NCBI RefSeq assembly: GCF_963422355.1
Contig: NC_085095.1
Coordinates: 6,730,327 to 6,794,326 of the forward strand
DNA from: Corticium candelabrum
Lineage: Eukaryota > Porifera > Homoscleromorpha > Homosclerophorida > Plakinidae
DNA length: 64,000 nucleotides
Direction: 5' to 3'
The notes under the pieces were generated by a model that made no database searches, was not told where the DNA came from, and saw nothing but the letters and a program-made list of their open reading frames with translations. Shown here in pieces: positions 1 to 13,907 of the stretch. How positions within the stretch are numbered: the first letter of the stretch is position 1; every line of letters begins with the position of its first letter. Position numbers and translations under genes: made by a program.

Positions 1-628
1 TATAGAGCGGCCAAGATGAGCAAGAAGTTTAGCTTTTGAACTCCGTTGTTGCATGTGCACAACAGTCGCCTGGCTATAGACCTACGACGTCTCGTATATG
101 CCCTACGCATTCTGGATATTGTAGACGAGAGGCCGGGGAAGTACACAGGCAGGGATCATATAGTAGACGAAAAGCAATGTATTGTGTTGTGCACACTACC
201 TAAATAGTCTCATAACAGACGTAGGCGTAGCTACACTCTAGGAACATTAACATAATTACTCTACAATGTGACTGTTGTAAAGCCATTGAGATAAAACGGT
301 AGCAGCTTGGCTTCTGTCTGTTGCAAACGTGAGCTAACGTGAGCTATGTCAAGCTCAAGTAACTAACGCACATTAGTGACACGCATTGGCTTCCTTCTGC
401 AGAGTGTGTTGTGTAAACGCGGGCTGGAAAACTGGGCTGGCGCAGCTTGACTCACTATGCGTGTTCGTGTAAATGGGGTATAAGTAAAGTAGCATAACAA
501 CAAATATAATAGCAATAACAATAACAGCAATCCTTACACTTTGCATCTATAGAGGTTGGACAAATGATTATAATTGTGCGGTTCTATGCTTTTATTATCT
601 CTCAGCAGTTATCACATAGATTAATTTT
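1..628. other. Upstream region, no gene assigned
   Basis: No convincing coding exon was seen here. The first exon of the adaptor gene that follows must carry its ATG somewhere in or before this stretch, because the first recognisable coding block begins without an in-frame ATG. The region probably holds 5' UTR, promoter and a first intron. AT-rich runs near 490-530 look like simple sequence. Confidence 0.4.
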
Positions 629-2832
629 GTGTCAAAAATCAAGTGGTCACAAAATTGGTGTGAGCATGAACGAGGAGCTAAATTATTGCCTTTTACTAAT
701 GTATTTGACATTTTGCAAGCAGCATGTGTATTTTGTGCTGTGTTTGTACAGTATCTAGGAAGTTCTCCTGTGAGCAAAGCATGTGGAACCGGCTGCACAG
801 ATGAAGCCGTTCGCAAGATTATACATCATGTTGGTTGGACATCTGTACTTTATGCAGAGATTTTTGACATAAATGATTGTTTAGGCTCGGGCTCGAGCTA
901 TCAAGTTACAGAAAATGTCATTGACTGTATCTGCCAAAAGCATCAAACTTCTAGATATGACAACACAGGTTTCTACTGTAACTATTCCGTTATAGTTTGT
1001 ATTTGATTTCTTTATTACTATTTAGACTAGAGTTGATGAACTACCAATATACAGGTGAGTTAGAGAGATAAGCACGAGTTGTACATAGATGCAGGGAAGC
1101 GTGGATGGCTTGAGATAGTCTGGTGAGGAGGCAAGAGAATTGTGGTGAATTGAGCATGAAAGATCAATAGATAGATTGAACACAAGGAGGGAGGGAAGGT
1201 GGGCATGCAGCCAGCCAGTCTCATATTTGTGCAAACGGACAGTGGACAGTAGGTAGATGGGTGGATGGTAGTGGGGATGGGTGATTATGGAGTGTGAGTG
1301 GGCCGAGTGATGGTGTGTAAGGGGGTGCGGTGTGTGAGTAGGTGTATGAAGCGGGTGGTCATGTGAGTAGGTGAGTGAGTGGGCTGTGTGAGTAGGTGTG
1401 TGAGTGGGTGGGATATGGTGAGTAGGTGTATGTGTGGGTGTTTTGATTAGGATTGGGATAAGGGTGTGAATGGGTGAGTGGGTGGACAGGTGGGCAGACA
1501 GATTGAAACCAAAAAACAGATTACAGAGACCAAGGAATTCAAGTTCGTTTATAGATTGCTTGTTGTGAAAGTGTATATTGTGTATTGTATATTGTGTATT
1601 GTATACCCTTCATTTGGGGCATATTACCATTAGTACATTAAATTACTATTTATCACATGCAAACTAATATTATGTAAACATGTAGAGTTTCCTATTGTAC
1701 TGCTGATGAGAATTATGACAAAGTGTTCTGCTACATTTCCAAGGACTCTGAAAATGGAAAGCTTGAGTGTCACGCTTTCCTGTGTACCAAAAGATCCAAG
1801 GTCATTGTTTCAGTATATGTCGTTTTTATTATGTGGATGACTGATTCTTTCTGTAGGCTCAGGCAATGTGTTTGACTGTGGCTCAAGCATTTAACATTGC
1901 TTATGAAAACTGGCAGGTATCCACACTACTTGTAGTTACATGGCATGGACACTGATGGGACTGTTAGTTTATGACATACTGACATGTGACAGTGTAACAC
2001 ATGATAACTTGTTAATTGATTAATGTGCAATTTTTATGTGCTGTTTGGCGTGTCTTATTACCCTTTGTTGTGTGTTATTACACGATAATAATTATTAGTT
2101 AATAACAGTGTGGTTGTAGGAGCTTGAAATTTCTTGGAAATGAGGCCTATGGTGCTTGAATTGTCGAACCATGTGTATTGGGATAAGAAATTGTGTGTGT
2201 GTGTGTTGATGTTTTTGTCACACTTAGAATATTTTTGGGTTTGAACTAACATGGAACAGACAAACTTTCAACACACTTGACTAAATTGAGAAGTGTAAAT
2301 GTATCAACTATTTCTTTAGGAAGCAAAACAACGTCGAGCTGCTCAGAAAGCTGCACTTGAAGTGGAAAAACAAAGAATGAAGCAAAGTCAGGATAACGAC
2401 AAACAAGAATCTCAACCAGTCCCCAACGTAGCTGCTTCTGGACACTCAACTGACACTCCTGTTGACATAGCAAGGCGATTCTCAGACTTTGTATGAACTC
2501 TTCTTAATTTATTTACGGTATAGGTGTACCAATAGTCAATGTCAATTTTCTTTCTATTTGATTGTAGAACTTTGATGATGAAGACTCTGCATTTGATGCT
2601 GAATTCTCAAAGTATTACAAACTTGTTATATTTATCTGTTTGTGAACAGTGCACACTATTGATGTTGCGTTTTATGTGCAGATTGGCTGAAGTTCGCTCA
2701 AATCCAAATGTCCTTGACATTGGCATAGCAGATTTTGAGGTGGGTGATGATGTGAAAGCCTTCAGAGGAGGTGAACTGTCTGCTGCTGACATCAATAAGG
2801 GACGATCTCATGAAGATCTTCTTGATATTTGA
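629..2832 (+). CDS. LDLRAP1: LDLRAP1 (ARH)-like PTB-domain clathrin adaptor
   Basis: Exons read: about 632-700 (5' limit and start codon unresolved), 752-829, 885-968, 1026-1054, 1686-1800, 1857-1916, 2320-2490, 2568-2611, 2682-2832 (TGA). All joins from 752 onward keep frame with GT-AG signals. The first six exons give a PTB domain: YLGSSPVSKACG, KLQKMSLTVSAKSIKLLD, RVSYCTADENYDKVFCYIS, LECHAFLCTKRSKAQAM. These align block for block with human LDLRAP1, the adaptor that links NPxY tails of LDL-family receptors to clathrin and AP-2. The C-terminus keeps the AP-2 beta-appendage helix pattern (FDAEFSKLAEVRSNPNVLD; D/E-x-x-F-x-x-L-x-x-x-R), split by an intron, and ends in DLLDI, reminiscent of a clathrin box. 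The intron after 700 is weakly supported. GULP or Dab relatives are less likely because of the C-terminal match. Confidence 0.88.
1210..1500. repeat. Degenerate GT/GGGT-rich minisatellite in adaptor intron
   Basis: Irregular repeats of GTGAGTGGGTG and GTGAGTAGGTG type fill much of the intron between exons ending at 1054 and starting at 1686. It is strongly purine/GT biased on the + strand with no coding frame. Confidence 0.6.
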
Positions 2833-2943
2833 AATATCTCACAATGACTTTAGCACGACTGGCAGCTGTAGTTTTTTGTGTTGCACTTTTTTAGTGTGTG
2901 GATATTTTTTTAGGTTTAAATTTGTCTGTTAGTATAAGGAATT

Positions 2944-5728
2944 TTATGTATGATTACAGCAGTCACACCACAAACAAAGCTGGATTCCAATGTTAGCAAT
3001 GGTGAACTTATGGTGGCTGGGTATAATTTGTATCGTTCTGACCAATCCAGGCATGGTGGGGGTGTTTGTCTGTATGTTTCTAACTGCCTTTGTGGTACAG
3101 TAAAGGAGTGGCCAGAATTCAAATCTACCATCTTGTCTTTCAGAGATCTGGAAGCTGTTCTTCTTGAGATGGAAATCTCTCCTTCCAAACGTTGTGTGGT
3201 GGGGCTCTTTACCTCTTCCCCCCCCCCCCTCCCCGGATGGCTCACTTACTTGCCTGGATAGAGAACTCACTGAATTAGTTGACATCATATATTCTATTTC
3301 TGATGATGTAGTCCTACTTGGTGATTTGAACTTCGACTTTTACAACGCACAGGACACACGTTCCAGGATACTCTAAACCTTTTTCAACTACGCAATATAG
3401 TTTCTCAACCAACGAGAGTTACCGCTACTACAACCACTCTCTTGGATGTTATTCTTACATCGCTGCCAGGAAAGTTTTCTAATACTTTTTCTTTTGATTC
3501 AAGTGGAATTAGTGATCACAACATCATTGGATGTACCAGACTTCCCCTCCTGTTCACCTCGCCCTTTAGACCGTCGTTATCGTTCAATGCCTGACAATAA
3601 AGTGACATTATTTATTGATGCTCTTTATAAAGCGCCTTGGTCTCTAGTATCTGCTTTTACGGATACTAATGATAAATGGGACACGCGGAAGTCAATTTTC
3701 ATGAATGTGGTGGGCGACCACTTTCCAATTAGAAGTCATCGTCGAAGGAAGTTTACTCCATTGCCTTGGATGAACGACTCTACTATCAAGCTTATTCGTA
3801 AAAGAGACTTTTGTCGTCGAGCGTCTATTTCAAGCAAACGCTCACTTGAGGAACGACTACTCTTTGAAAGAGAATACAAGCAATGTCGAAATAGGGTCAA
3901 GTACTCTTTACGGAAGGCAAAAGCTGAATATTTCCGCAAGACGCTTACATCGCTCCATAGCCAGCCTCATCGCTTCTGGAAGGTGGTAAATGACCTTGTG
4001 GGTCGGGGCAGAGAGCGCTCTCCTCCAAGTCCATCCGTTGTGTCTATAGGGCGGGAATTTGGTTCTGTTGTGGGACAGTTGATGAAACGTCTTTGCAGCA
4101 AACTATGTCTCCAGACGGCAGGGACGATGCAGGTGAAGATCTACTTTCTTCTTTTTCAGCGTTAGCAAACAAGATGTTTTACGTCTTATCCAGAATCTGG
4201 ACGTTAAGAAGGCTTGTGGTGCAGATGGAGTTGAAGCGCGTTTTCTCAAAGCGGGCACCTCTGCAATTGCAGCCTCACTTGCTGATTTATTTAATGTCTC
4301 CCTTTCCACTGGGAAGGTCCCTAGTGCCTGGAAATGTTCAAGGGTCACTCCGGTTTTCAAGTCTGGTGACAGAAGTGACCCGTTAATTATCGCCCAGTAT
4401 CATTACTATCATCCGTTTCCAAGTTATTGGAGCACTTTGTTTTCTGTCGACTGAATTCATTTTTGGAATCTAACTCGCTTATTCCGGAGTCACAGTATGG
4501 TTTCAAGAAAGACAGATCTACCCAGGATGCTGTGGGAATTTTAGCAGATAACCTCCTAAAAGCAAAGGATAATCGCCGTTGCTCTGGTGTAGTCTTTCTT
4601 GACTCGAGTAAGGCTTTTGACACTGTGAACCATCAATTTCTACTTAGGAAGTTCGCCAAATGTGGGGTGGTAGGTAATGTTCATAAGTGGCTGTCAAATT
4701 ATCTAATGGATAGTTGGCAGTTTGTCCAAGTTGGAGATGTGAAGTCATTTCGGTTCCGCTGCTTGAGAGGAGTTCCGCAAGGTTCAAAACTTGGGCATTA
4801 TTATTCAATTTCTACACAAGTGATCTTCCTTTGGGTGATTTACGTTCTTCAGTCATTTCATATGCTGATGACACATGTCTTTCTGCATCTGGTGATTCCT
4901 ATAATGATGTGTTGTCTGTTCTTCAAATTGATGCTAACTTATTATCAGCCTGATTCAGAGACAATTTGATGATGCTAAATGGAAAGAAATCGAAATTGGT
5001 TCTATTTTGAAAATTTTGTGATACAATTGATCGTTCTTCTTTATCAATTATGACGTTGCTCTCAAACCAGTAGACTCTGCAAAGTATCTGGGTGTTATTT
5101 TCGATCACAATCTGAATTGGCGTCCCCATTTGAGTTCCGCTGTGAAGAAAGTTGCACGAAAATTAGGCGTTTTATACAGGTCATTCAAATTACTAAAAAG
5201 CTTCAGAGAATTGAAAAGAGATGTCTATGAGTCCTTGATGGTCGTCGTGGTATATAGGGAGCCCACTGGTGATATGTCACCTATCCTTGCAAAATATGGC
5301 CTGAGCACCTGCAAAACACGTCATGCTTTCTACTTAGGATCTCCAGCTCATCGCGGTTTCTATTCGCTGGCTCCCAGCGAAATTTGTTTTCGATTCAAGA
5401 AGGCGGACATCAGCAGCACGTATGGCACGCGTCTCTCAGCGTCAGGAGTCATCCTCTCACGGCCGCACACTGAAGCCCTGCGCCGTACCTTCTTCTATCG
5501 GGCCCAGTGTTTCTGGAACTTGCTCCCTTCCTCATTGAGAACGATTTCAAATAGAGTATAGTAGTGTTTAGATATCGTCTAAGGAACTATATCTGTATGC
5601 TGGATTAGATTGAGTGTAATTAATAGTGTAAATTGTTTCTTGTAAGCACGGTTCCCGGAAGATCGGCCACTGTGTCGAGGGATTCCAGTCGTAAAATAAA
5701 GTCTCAATCAATCAATCAATCAATCAAA
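2944..5728 (+). mobile_element. 5'-truncated, decayed APE-type LINE (CR1/Jockey-like)
   Basis: Non-LTR retrotransposon remnant. It begins inside the apurinic-type endonuclease domain (AVTPQTKLDSNVSNGEL in place of the usual AVTETWL start). It continues through VVLLGDLNFD (about 3312) and a later ISDHN motif (about 3510), then reverse transcriptase: PESQYGFKKDRSTQDAV (4480), KAFDTVNH (4613), GVPQGS (4768) and YADDT (4860). It ends in a short C-terminal part (to 5561). The 3' end has AATAAA at 5695 and an ATCA-repeat tail (5703-5728). The frame changes several times (3164, 3446, 4093, 4427, 4714, 5130), there is a poly-C run near 3220, and the N-terminal part of the endonuclease is missing, so it is dead. 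It starts about 110 bp after the adaptor stop codon, possibly inside that gene's 3' UTR. The clade assignment is approximate. Confidence 0.9.
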
Positions 5729-5776
5729 GCACAATGCTCTCATACGGGACCTCACGTAGTTGGTAGTTGTGATAGT

Positions 5777-6648
5777 ATGGGAAGGTAAGCTCATATTGAA
5801 TTTTGAGATGTTGTTTGCTGCTTCGTATGCAGTACCTTTCTTTCAGACACAAGCGAAAGCACACTAAAAGCTCAGGAAACAGTGAAAGTGACGGGCCATC
5901 AGAGGACGACTCTAGCGTTGACTCTGACACCAGCTCAGCGTCGATATCACGCTCGTCTGATGTCTCAGGTGTGTCACGATACATACAATCCTTTGTCTTT
6001 GGCGGTGCATGCATGTCCCTTCCAATTTTTTTCCTAGTTTTTGTTGTTTTTTATTTTTGATTTGTCTCTCTGGCCAGCCGGCGTTTACAGTTACTTTGTT
6101 TCCCTTTTTTAGTTAGCAAACGCATGCACACAAGCATCAATTATTTAGAATTATGTCAAATAGTGACTATAGCTATCGACTGGAGGCATGTCTTTGTCTG
6201 AATTAGCCGTGTTAATTGTCTAATAGTTCATGCATTCAATGTATTTTAGACACTAAACGTTCAGTCAAAGTCCAAAGTAAGAAAAAGCGCAAGAAAAGAA
6301 AAGAGCAGGAAGGCCAAAAGAAGCTAAGCAAGAAACGCAATTCATTAGGTGATTGACTTAGCTAGCATTAATATTAAGTTTAATGTTGTTAATTTATTTT
6401 ACTGATGTCTAAGACCCGATAACAAAACATGACTTTTTTGAAAAGAGTTCTGAGTTTCGTTTGTGGCTTATTGAAAAGGTCAGTTTTGGTATCAAATTAG
6501 TGTAGACTACTTGCAGTATTTAGATTGAGAGCGGTTTGTTGCAAACTTTAGCGGCATCGGTATTTTGATGAACTAAGCAATTCTGACTCCAGGAAACTAT
6601 TCAAGAAGTTTGTTGTGAGATGGAACAGTGGGAAACTGAACAAGGTTG

Positions 6649-6681
<33 letters not shown>

Positions 6682-8749
6682 CGTGTGTGTGTGTGTGTGT
6701 GTGTGCGTGTGTGTGTGTGTGTGCACTCACGCACACGTGTGTGTAAGGGAGATGCAGTTGTACATAGTGAGTCGTCTAGCTAGTCAGTCATAAATTATTT
6801 AGCGTACCTATTAGAGTGCAGGTTCAATTCTCATTAATTAATATTAACCTACACCAAATTTGTCTGTAATAGAATTTACACTATAACTCATATATACAGT
6901 GTACATATGTATGTTGCATATAGAAATATTATGAAGGCATTCCGGTCAGTGAGTTACAGAAGACTGTCCGGACACGTTATAAATGGAAAGTAATCTGGAT
7001 TTAGTTATGATGACATACAATGTTTACGTTACAGTTTATGTTTACGCTCAGTTTGCATCCAAACTCGATGACTTTGAACAAGACACCATCAGAGACAGCG
7101 TGATAACATGTACAGCTGGAAACTCAAAAGTTGAAAACCTGTTGTTTTCAACGGGTAAGCCTACAGTTGAGAAGTCTCAAGTGAGAGGTCCCATAGGACC
7201 TACATTGGTAAGTAATCAAGTTTCAGACATAAGTAATTTATTTTGTAATTTTAATTTTTAAAATAATTTTGTAGCCACCTGTTACTCGTAAGTCAGGAAG
7301 TGCTCTCGTGTTGGAAGACGAAGAAAAGCAACGTAATGATCGACAGAGAAAGAAGTACGAAGAAAAGAAACACAGAGAGCAAAAAAATGTGGTTAGACTT
7401 GTAGTAGTTTTAAACTTGAATGATACAGTACATCTACACAGGGGTGTAGCGTGGCCTCTAGAAATGGGGGGCTAGACTTTATGCTGCTACAGGAGACGCC
7501 CACTTCTTATTAGCTTTTAGTTAACTGATATGTTAAGTCAGTGGTCAGTGGCGTAGCTATGGGGGGTTATTGGGGTTCTTGGGGGGTTTAGTACCCCCAA
7601 AAGTTTTGGGCATAGTTTCTCATCTATTTTTATAGTCTAATAGAGTGATTTTATGTACATAATTATACAGTACTGAAATGATACGTTGTTAGTTTGTAAA
7701 TCTATATGTATATACATATACATATACAGTTAATTTTGAACAAATTAATATTAATAATGAACTCCTCAATCATTTTGCTCTGGCTATGCCATTGCAGCGG
7801 TGCATCCAGACTACAAAAAGGTAGTGCAAACTTGGACAATTTAGCAACGTTTCACTAAGAGTTTGTGGATACCATAGTATACATTAATGTCTCATTACCA
7901 GATGAATTTCATGTCTACAACATAGCATCATGGTATACTATATGTGTACTCATGAGGAACACGAAACCTAGTATGTTCAAGAAAGACATTCTGAGAGGTT
8001 GTTTAGTTGGCAGACATATCCAGGTTGGCATCATAATCAACGTCAGTTCTATAGTTGAAGTGCATGTAGTGCAAGTCCATTGAGTCTTTCTTAACTCATT
8101 GTAGACTTTAGGTAAGTTATAAGACGTTAAAATTTTGGACCAACGATACCGGGCTAACAGATCTAGGAGCAACTGGTTACAAAGAATGTTAGAAGAATAA
8201 CTTTTGTCGCATTGTTTGATAAGATCTATAGGAATGATGGTTGTCTCAGTGTGCTGTCCAGCACAACAGTTTTCTAACTAAGTTAAAGTGCTTTTCCTAG
8301 CATTACGTATTTAAAGTCCAGAAATTTTAAGACCACGCCTACAAATGATGGGCTATAGCCCCGTCTAGCCCATGCCACGCTACACTCCTGATCTGCATTG
8401 GTTTATTTTGTTTCTTTTCTGTAAAGGTAATGGATGAATTGCTGCCTAAAGCAACTGGGAGAGAAGCGAGGATTGAGAAAAAGTTTGCAGAGGCTGAACA
8501 ACGACGGCAACGAGAGCATAGTCCTGGTATAATCACGTGACTGACTTGCGATGAGTGATTGTCTAATTAATAATGACGGATTTGACTCTAGAGACGAGAG
8601 ATGATGTCCTGATGGGTGGAGGGTTAGTTGTGCTAATTAAGTGAAGTTTAATAAATATTAGCAAATCAGTGATAATCAATTACTAAGTATCTAAGTAATT
8701 AATTGATGTGTTTCCATGAGTCTATGATTTTATGTGCACTTAGCAGATG

Positions 8750-8787
<38 letters not shown>

Positions 8788-9256
8788 CAGTGTGGTGACT
8801 CAGTGAGTGACAGCACATCAACTGCCATCAATGTCAATAACGATTTCCTTGTACTAACCATATAGTCTGCTTACTTTATATATGTGGACACTGCATGCAT
8901 AATCATTTGTTTTCAACAGAGATAACTTCCGCTCAAGACTAGCCGCAAGACAAAAATTTCAAGCTAGACGTCGGTGAGCAGTATTTCAATTTTGATCGCG
9001 TGAACAAGTACTCTCTAATTAAACTACAAAATTATCCTAATTTGGCAGGGAAGAGAAGCAGCAGAAAGTGGCCGATAGAGTGGAACAATACGAGGCGAAG
9101 GAAAAGGCAACAATGGATGTATGACAGTCACATTATCCATTGATGTCAGTGTTACTGTATTTCATCGAGTGCACTTGTGTTGTATATATACTGCAGGCGC
9201 TCCTGGCTATGGCTCAGGCAAGCAAGAAGGTAAACGCACTGTGGCAGCCAAAGTAG
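5777..9256 (+). CDS. Conserved Lys/Ser-rich charged protein, function unknown
   Basis: Thirteen exons in continuous frame: 5777-5784, 5847-5968, 6250-6348, 6414-6478, 6552-6644, 6924-6989, 7052-7207, 7275-7388, 8427-8526, 8592-8622, 8920-8973, 9049-9118, 9197-9256 (TAG). The ATG exon is only 8 nt (MGR). The product starts MGRHKRKHTKSSG, then a Ser/Asp-rich acidic run and a KKKRKKRKEQEGQKK basic run, which looks nuclear. A compact conserved-looking core follows: FFEKSSEFRLWLIEK, RKLFKKFVVRWNSGKLNK, YYEGIPVSEL, TRYKWKFASKLDDF. The C-terminal half is helical and highly charged, with ELLPKATGREARIEKK, MGGGDNFRSRLAARQ and EKEKATMDALLAMAQ. I recall similar blocks in uncharacterised eukaryotic proteins but cannot name the family. 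The last exon may read through the GT at 9230. RNA-processing involvement is only a guess from composition. Confidence 0.72.
6646..6723. repeat. (GT)n microsatellite
   Basis: About 38 GT units with a few GC interruptions. It starts right at the donor of the exon ending at 6644. Confidence 0.9.
7439..8390. mobile_element. hAT-like non-autonomous DNA transposon (outer)
   Basis: The ends are inverted repeats: CAGGGGTGTAGCGTGGC at the left, and the right end reads CAGGAGTGTAGCGTGGC on the other strand. The flanks are similar (left catctaca, right atctgcat), compatible with a decayed 8-bp target duplication. No transposase frame is visible. It lies wholly inside an intron of the Lys-rich gene. 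Confidence 0.65.
7546..7794. mobile_element. Second MITE nested in the first
   Basis: Terminal inverted repeats CAGTGGCGTAGCTATGG (left) and CAATGGCATAGCCAGAG (right end, other strand). The flanks cagtggt and cagcggt look like a 7-8 bp target duplication. It carries G-rich and C-rich internal runs (7560-7610) and no coding capacity. Confidence 0.55.
8753..8786. repeat. (GT)n microsatellite
   Basis: Short GT tract in an intron of the Lys-rich gene. Confidence 0.85.
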
Positions 9257-9552
9257 TCTACTCTCTTTGTATATAACACAATCTTCGTACATACAATTCA
9301 TTGTCATTGTATTTTACTTAATGAAAACATTTAATTAAGTAATCTGTTTTAAAATCGTTATGAAGTGGATAGCACTGATTTCAGCATGTTGGCTGTGACA
9401 GGCCATTTGCCAGGGCTTTTTGCACTGGCTCCTTCGTTGGCCTCACTGTTCTCGGGCTTCAAGCCCTTGCCGACGACATACAAAGAGGCTATCTCTGACT
9501 TAGTCAAGTGATGGTCGTCATCCTGAGCCAAATTTTTTTATTCAATTAATAA

Positions 9553-11923
<2,371 letters not shown>

Positions 11924-11997
11924 GCTTGACACGTCTTGCTACTACAAAGGACAAAAAATAGAATGACCACATACGGGGCTCTCGGGAAGGTCACAGC
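11924..11997. promoter_or_regulatory. Shared divergent promoter, CCDC83-like / SNX3-like
   Basis: Only 74 bp separate the two opposing start codons (ATG at 11923 on minus, 11998 on plus). Both 5' UTRs and the core promoter elements must fit here or overlap the other gene's first exon. No TATA box is evident. This is inferred from geometry. Confidence 0.6.
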
Positions 11998-13103
11998 ATG
12001 GCAGAAGACGAGAGTGGAGATTCTGGTCGGGAAACGAGGAGATTGAACTCAAAGAAACAGTCTCTAGAGGACGCATACGCAGCTCCAGCCAACTTTTTGG
12101 AAATCGACGTCGGCAGCCCTCAAACTCACGGACTAGGGAGAAACAGATACACAGATTATGAAGTTCGCATGCGGGTATGGTCTTGGTCTCTATGTCTTGT
12201 GGCTTTTCTCTTCTATACAACGTTAGTTTTGATGGTGGGACCCCACAGGGGGAGACGACCTTGTGTAGACACTATTGCTTGCGTACACTCCGTGCGCGCT
12301 TGCGCAGCAGGGGTAGAGTAATTGCTCTCTCCCGTTTGTCTGTCTTTCGCTATTTTGGCTTGTTTTTTTTATAGTTTGTGTGTGTAGATTCAGATATTGT
12401 GTAAACTTTGAGCGACAAAGCATTTGTTTCATTCATCTACTGCATGAGTTAATTAATTAATTAATTAACTTAATTATTTAATTAAATATGAAATATTTTA
12501 ATGTTGCTATTAACGCGCAAATTGACGTTCGGAGTCTATTGCATTTTGTGAGAAAATGAAAGTGACTCGTTTTATGTCTCGAGTGCTGTGATCTGTTGTG
12601 TCGTAGACCAACCTCCCAATATTTAAGATAAAAGAGTCAACAGTAAGGCGTCGGTACAGCGATTTCGAGTGGCTTCGAAATGAATTAGAACGTGAAAGCA
12701 AGGTGAGTAAAGCGAGACAGTCCAATTGAACAGGCATTGGCTATGACACACTGTTTCTGTAGATTGTGGTGCCAGCTCTACCAGGAAAAGCACTCAAGCG
12801 GCAACTTCCGTTTAGAGGAGATGACGGTATTCACATTGTTATAACTATCATATCATCGATTAATTGAGTGTGATTGCAGGGCTATTTAATGATGATTTCA
12901 TTGAGGATAGACGGAAGGGATTGGAACAGTTTATTGCCAAGTACGACACGATCTCGTAGGTTGTGGTCGTTGATTCTCATCTTGATTGTTTGATCAGAGT
13001 GGCAGGTCATCCTCTGGCACAGAACGAACGATGTCTGCACGTTTTCTTGCAAGAGCCGATCATCGACAAGAACTACACGCCGGGCAAAATTCGAAACAAC
13101 TGA
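11998..13103 (+). CDS. SNX3: Sorting nexin SNX3/SNX12
   Basis: Exons 11998-12174, 12607-12702, 12763-12826, 12880-12940, 12998-13103 (TGA), with all phases matching; about 167 aa. It is a stand-alone PX-domain protein: [85 protein letters not shown]. It is near-identical to vertebrate SNX3 and SNX12 in these blocks. The PX pocket RRYSDF and downstream Arg residues bind PtdIns3P on early endosomes. SNX3 works with retromer in recycling cargo such as Wntless. The length matches the family (about 162 aa). One invertebrate gene may be ancestral to both vertebrate paralogues. Confidence 0.97.
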
Positions 13104-13907
13104 TTGGTGGATTTGGTTACGTATACTAAGTGTGCGGCTGGGTGTGTGGTATAAATTTGCCTTTCAGTATGTTGTGTACTACTGGTAGTGTGTGATGGTG
13201 TCGGCGTTCATACACCCTGCTTTATTGATTTGCTAGCTATTTCTTTACTAACTGTCCACTCATTCACAGGAGAGCAGATTGAAATTGTAGACAATTTGTG
13301 ACCGCCTGTTGTAATCCACGTGACCGCTTGCTCTGGACGGTACAGTATGCGTAGTGATATAGATGCATGTGTACATGTATGGTACACTTCATGCTGTAGA
13401 TTTAGGCCAAGCTATAACATAAGTAGACTATGTACTGCTAGTGGAGCACGCATGTATGGGTTGCGTGCGTATGTACGTACCATGCATAACTGTATGATTG
13501 ATACGCCTAGATTAGATGGCTGTGGGTCCGGTCTGTCTAATTTTCCGGTTTTCAGACTTCGTACACATTTTCAGGTATTTGCACTTTATTGCCGTAGAGT
13601 TTAGTTGTTAATTGTTCGGTCTGTAATGGCAACATCTTACAAGTTACTGATTTGGCACTATAGTACTAGTGTGTCTTTTAATTTGACTCTACTGTCGTGG
13701 AATGCCCGGATGTTAACGTTGCTACTGTTAGGAACTAAGTCTACAGTATCGCAGCATTTCAGTTGTTAACAATGAATAGAGAGAGCACTCAATCATTGGT
13801 GTGTCGGGCAAACTCTAATGCAGTAAATTTATGTTAGTGCACTAACCTATGCTAATCCGGGGCTTTCTTGTTGCGCACGCAGCTCCCGGACTTCAACTAC
13901 AATAGCG
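13104..13907. other. Intergenic, no gene seen
   Basis: Region between the sorting nexin stop and the MEAF6 start. An open frame at 13320-13604 has no recognisable motifs and unlikely composition. It presumably contains the SNX3 3' UTR and the MEAF6 promoter. Confidence 0.6.

Noticed and set aside
13320-13604. 94-codon open frame between SNX3 and MEAF6
   Set aside because: No similarity to any known family and no supporting splice sites.
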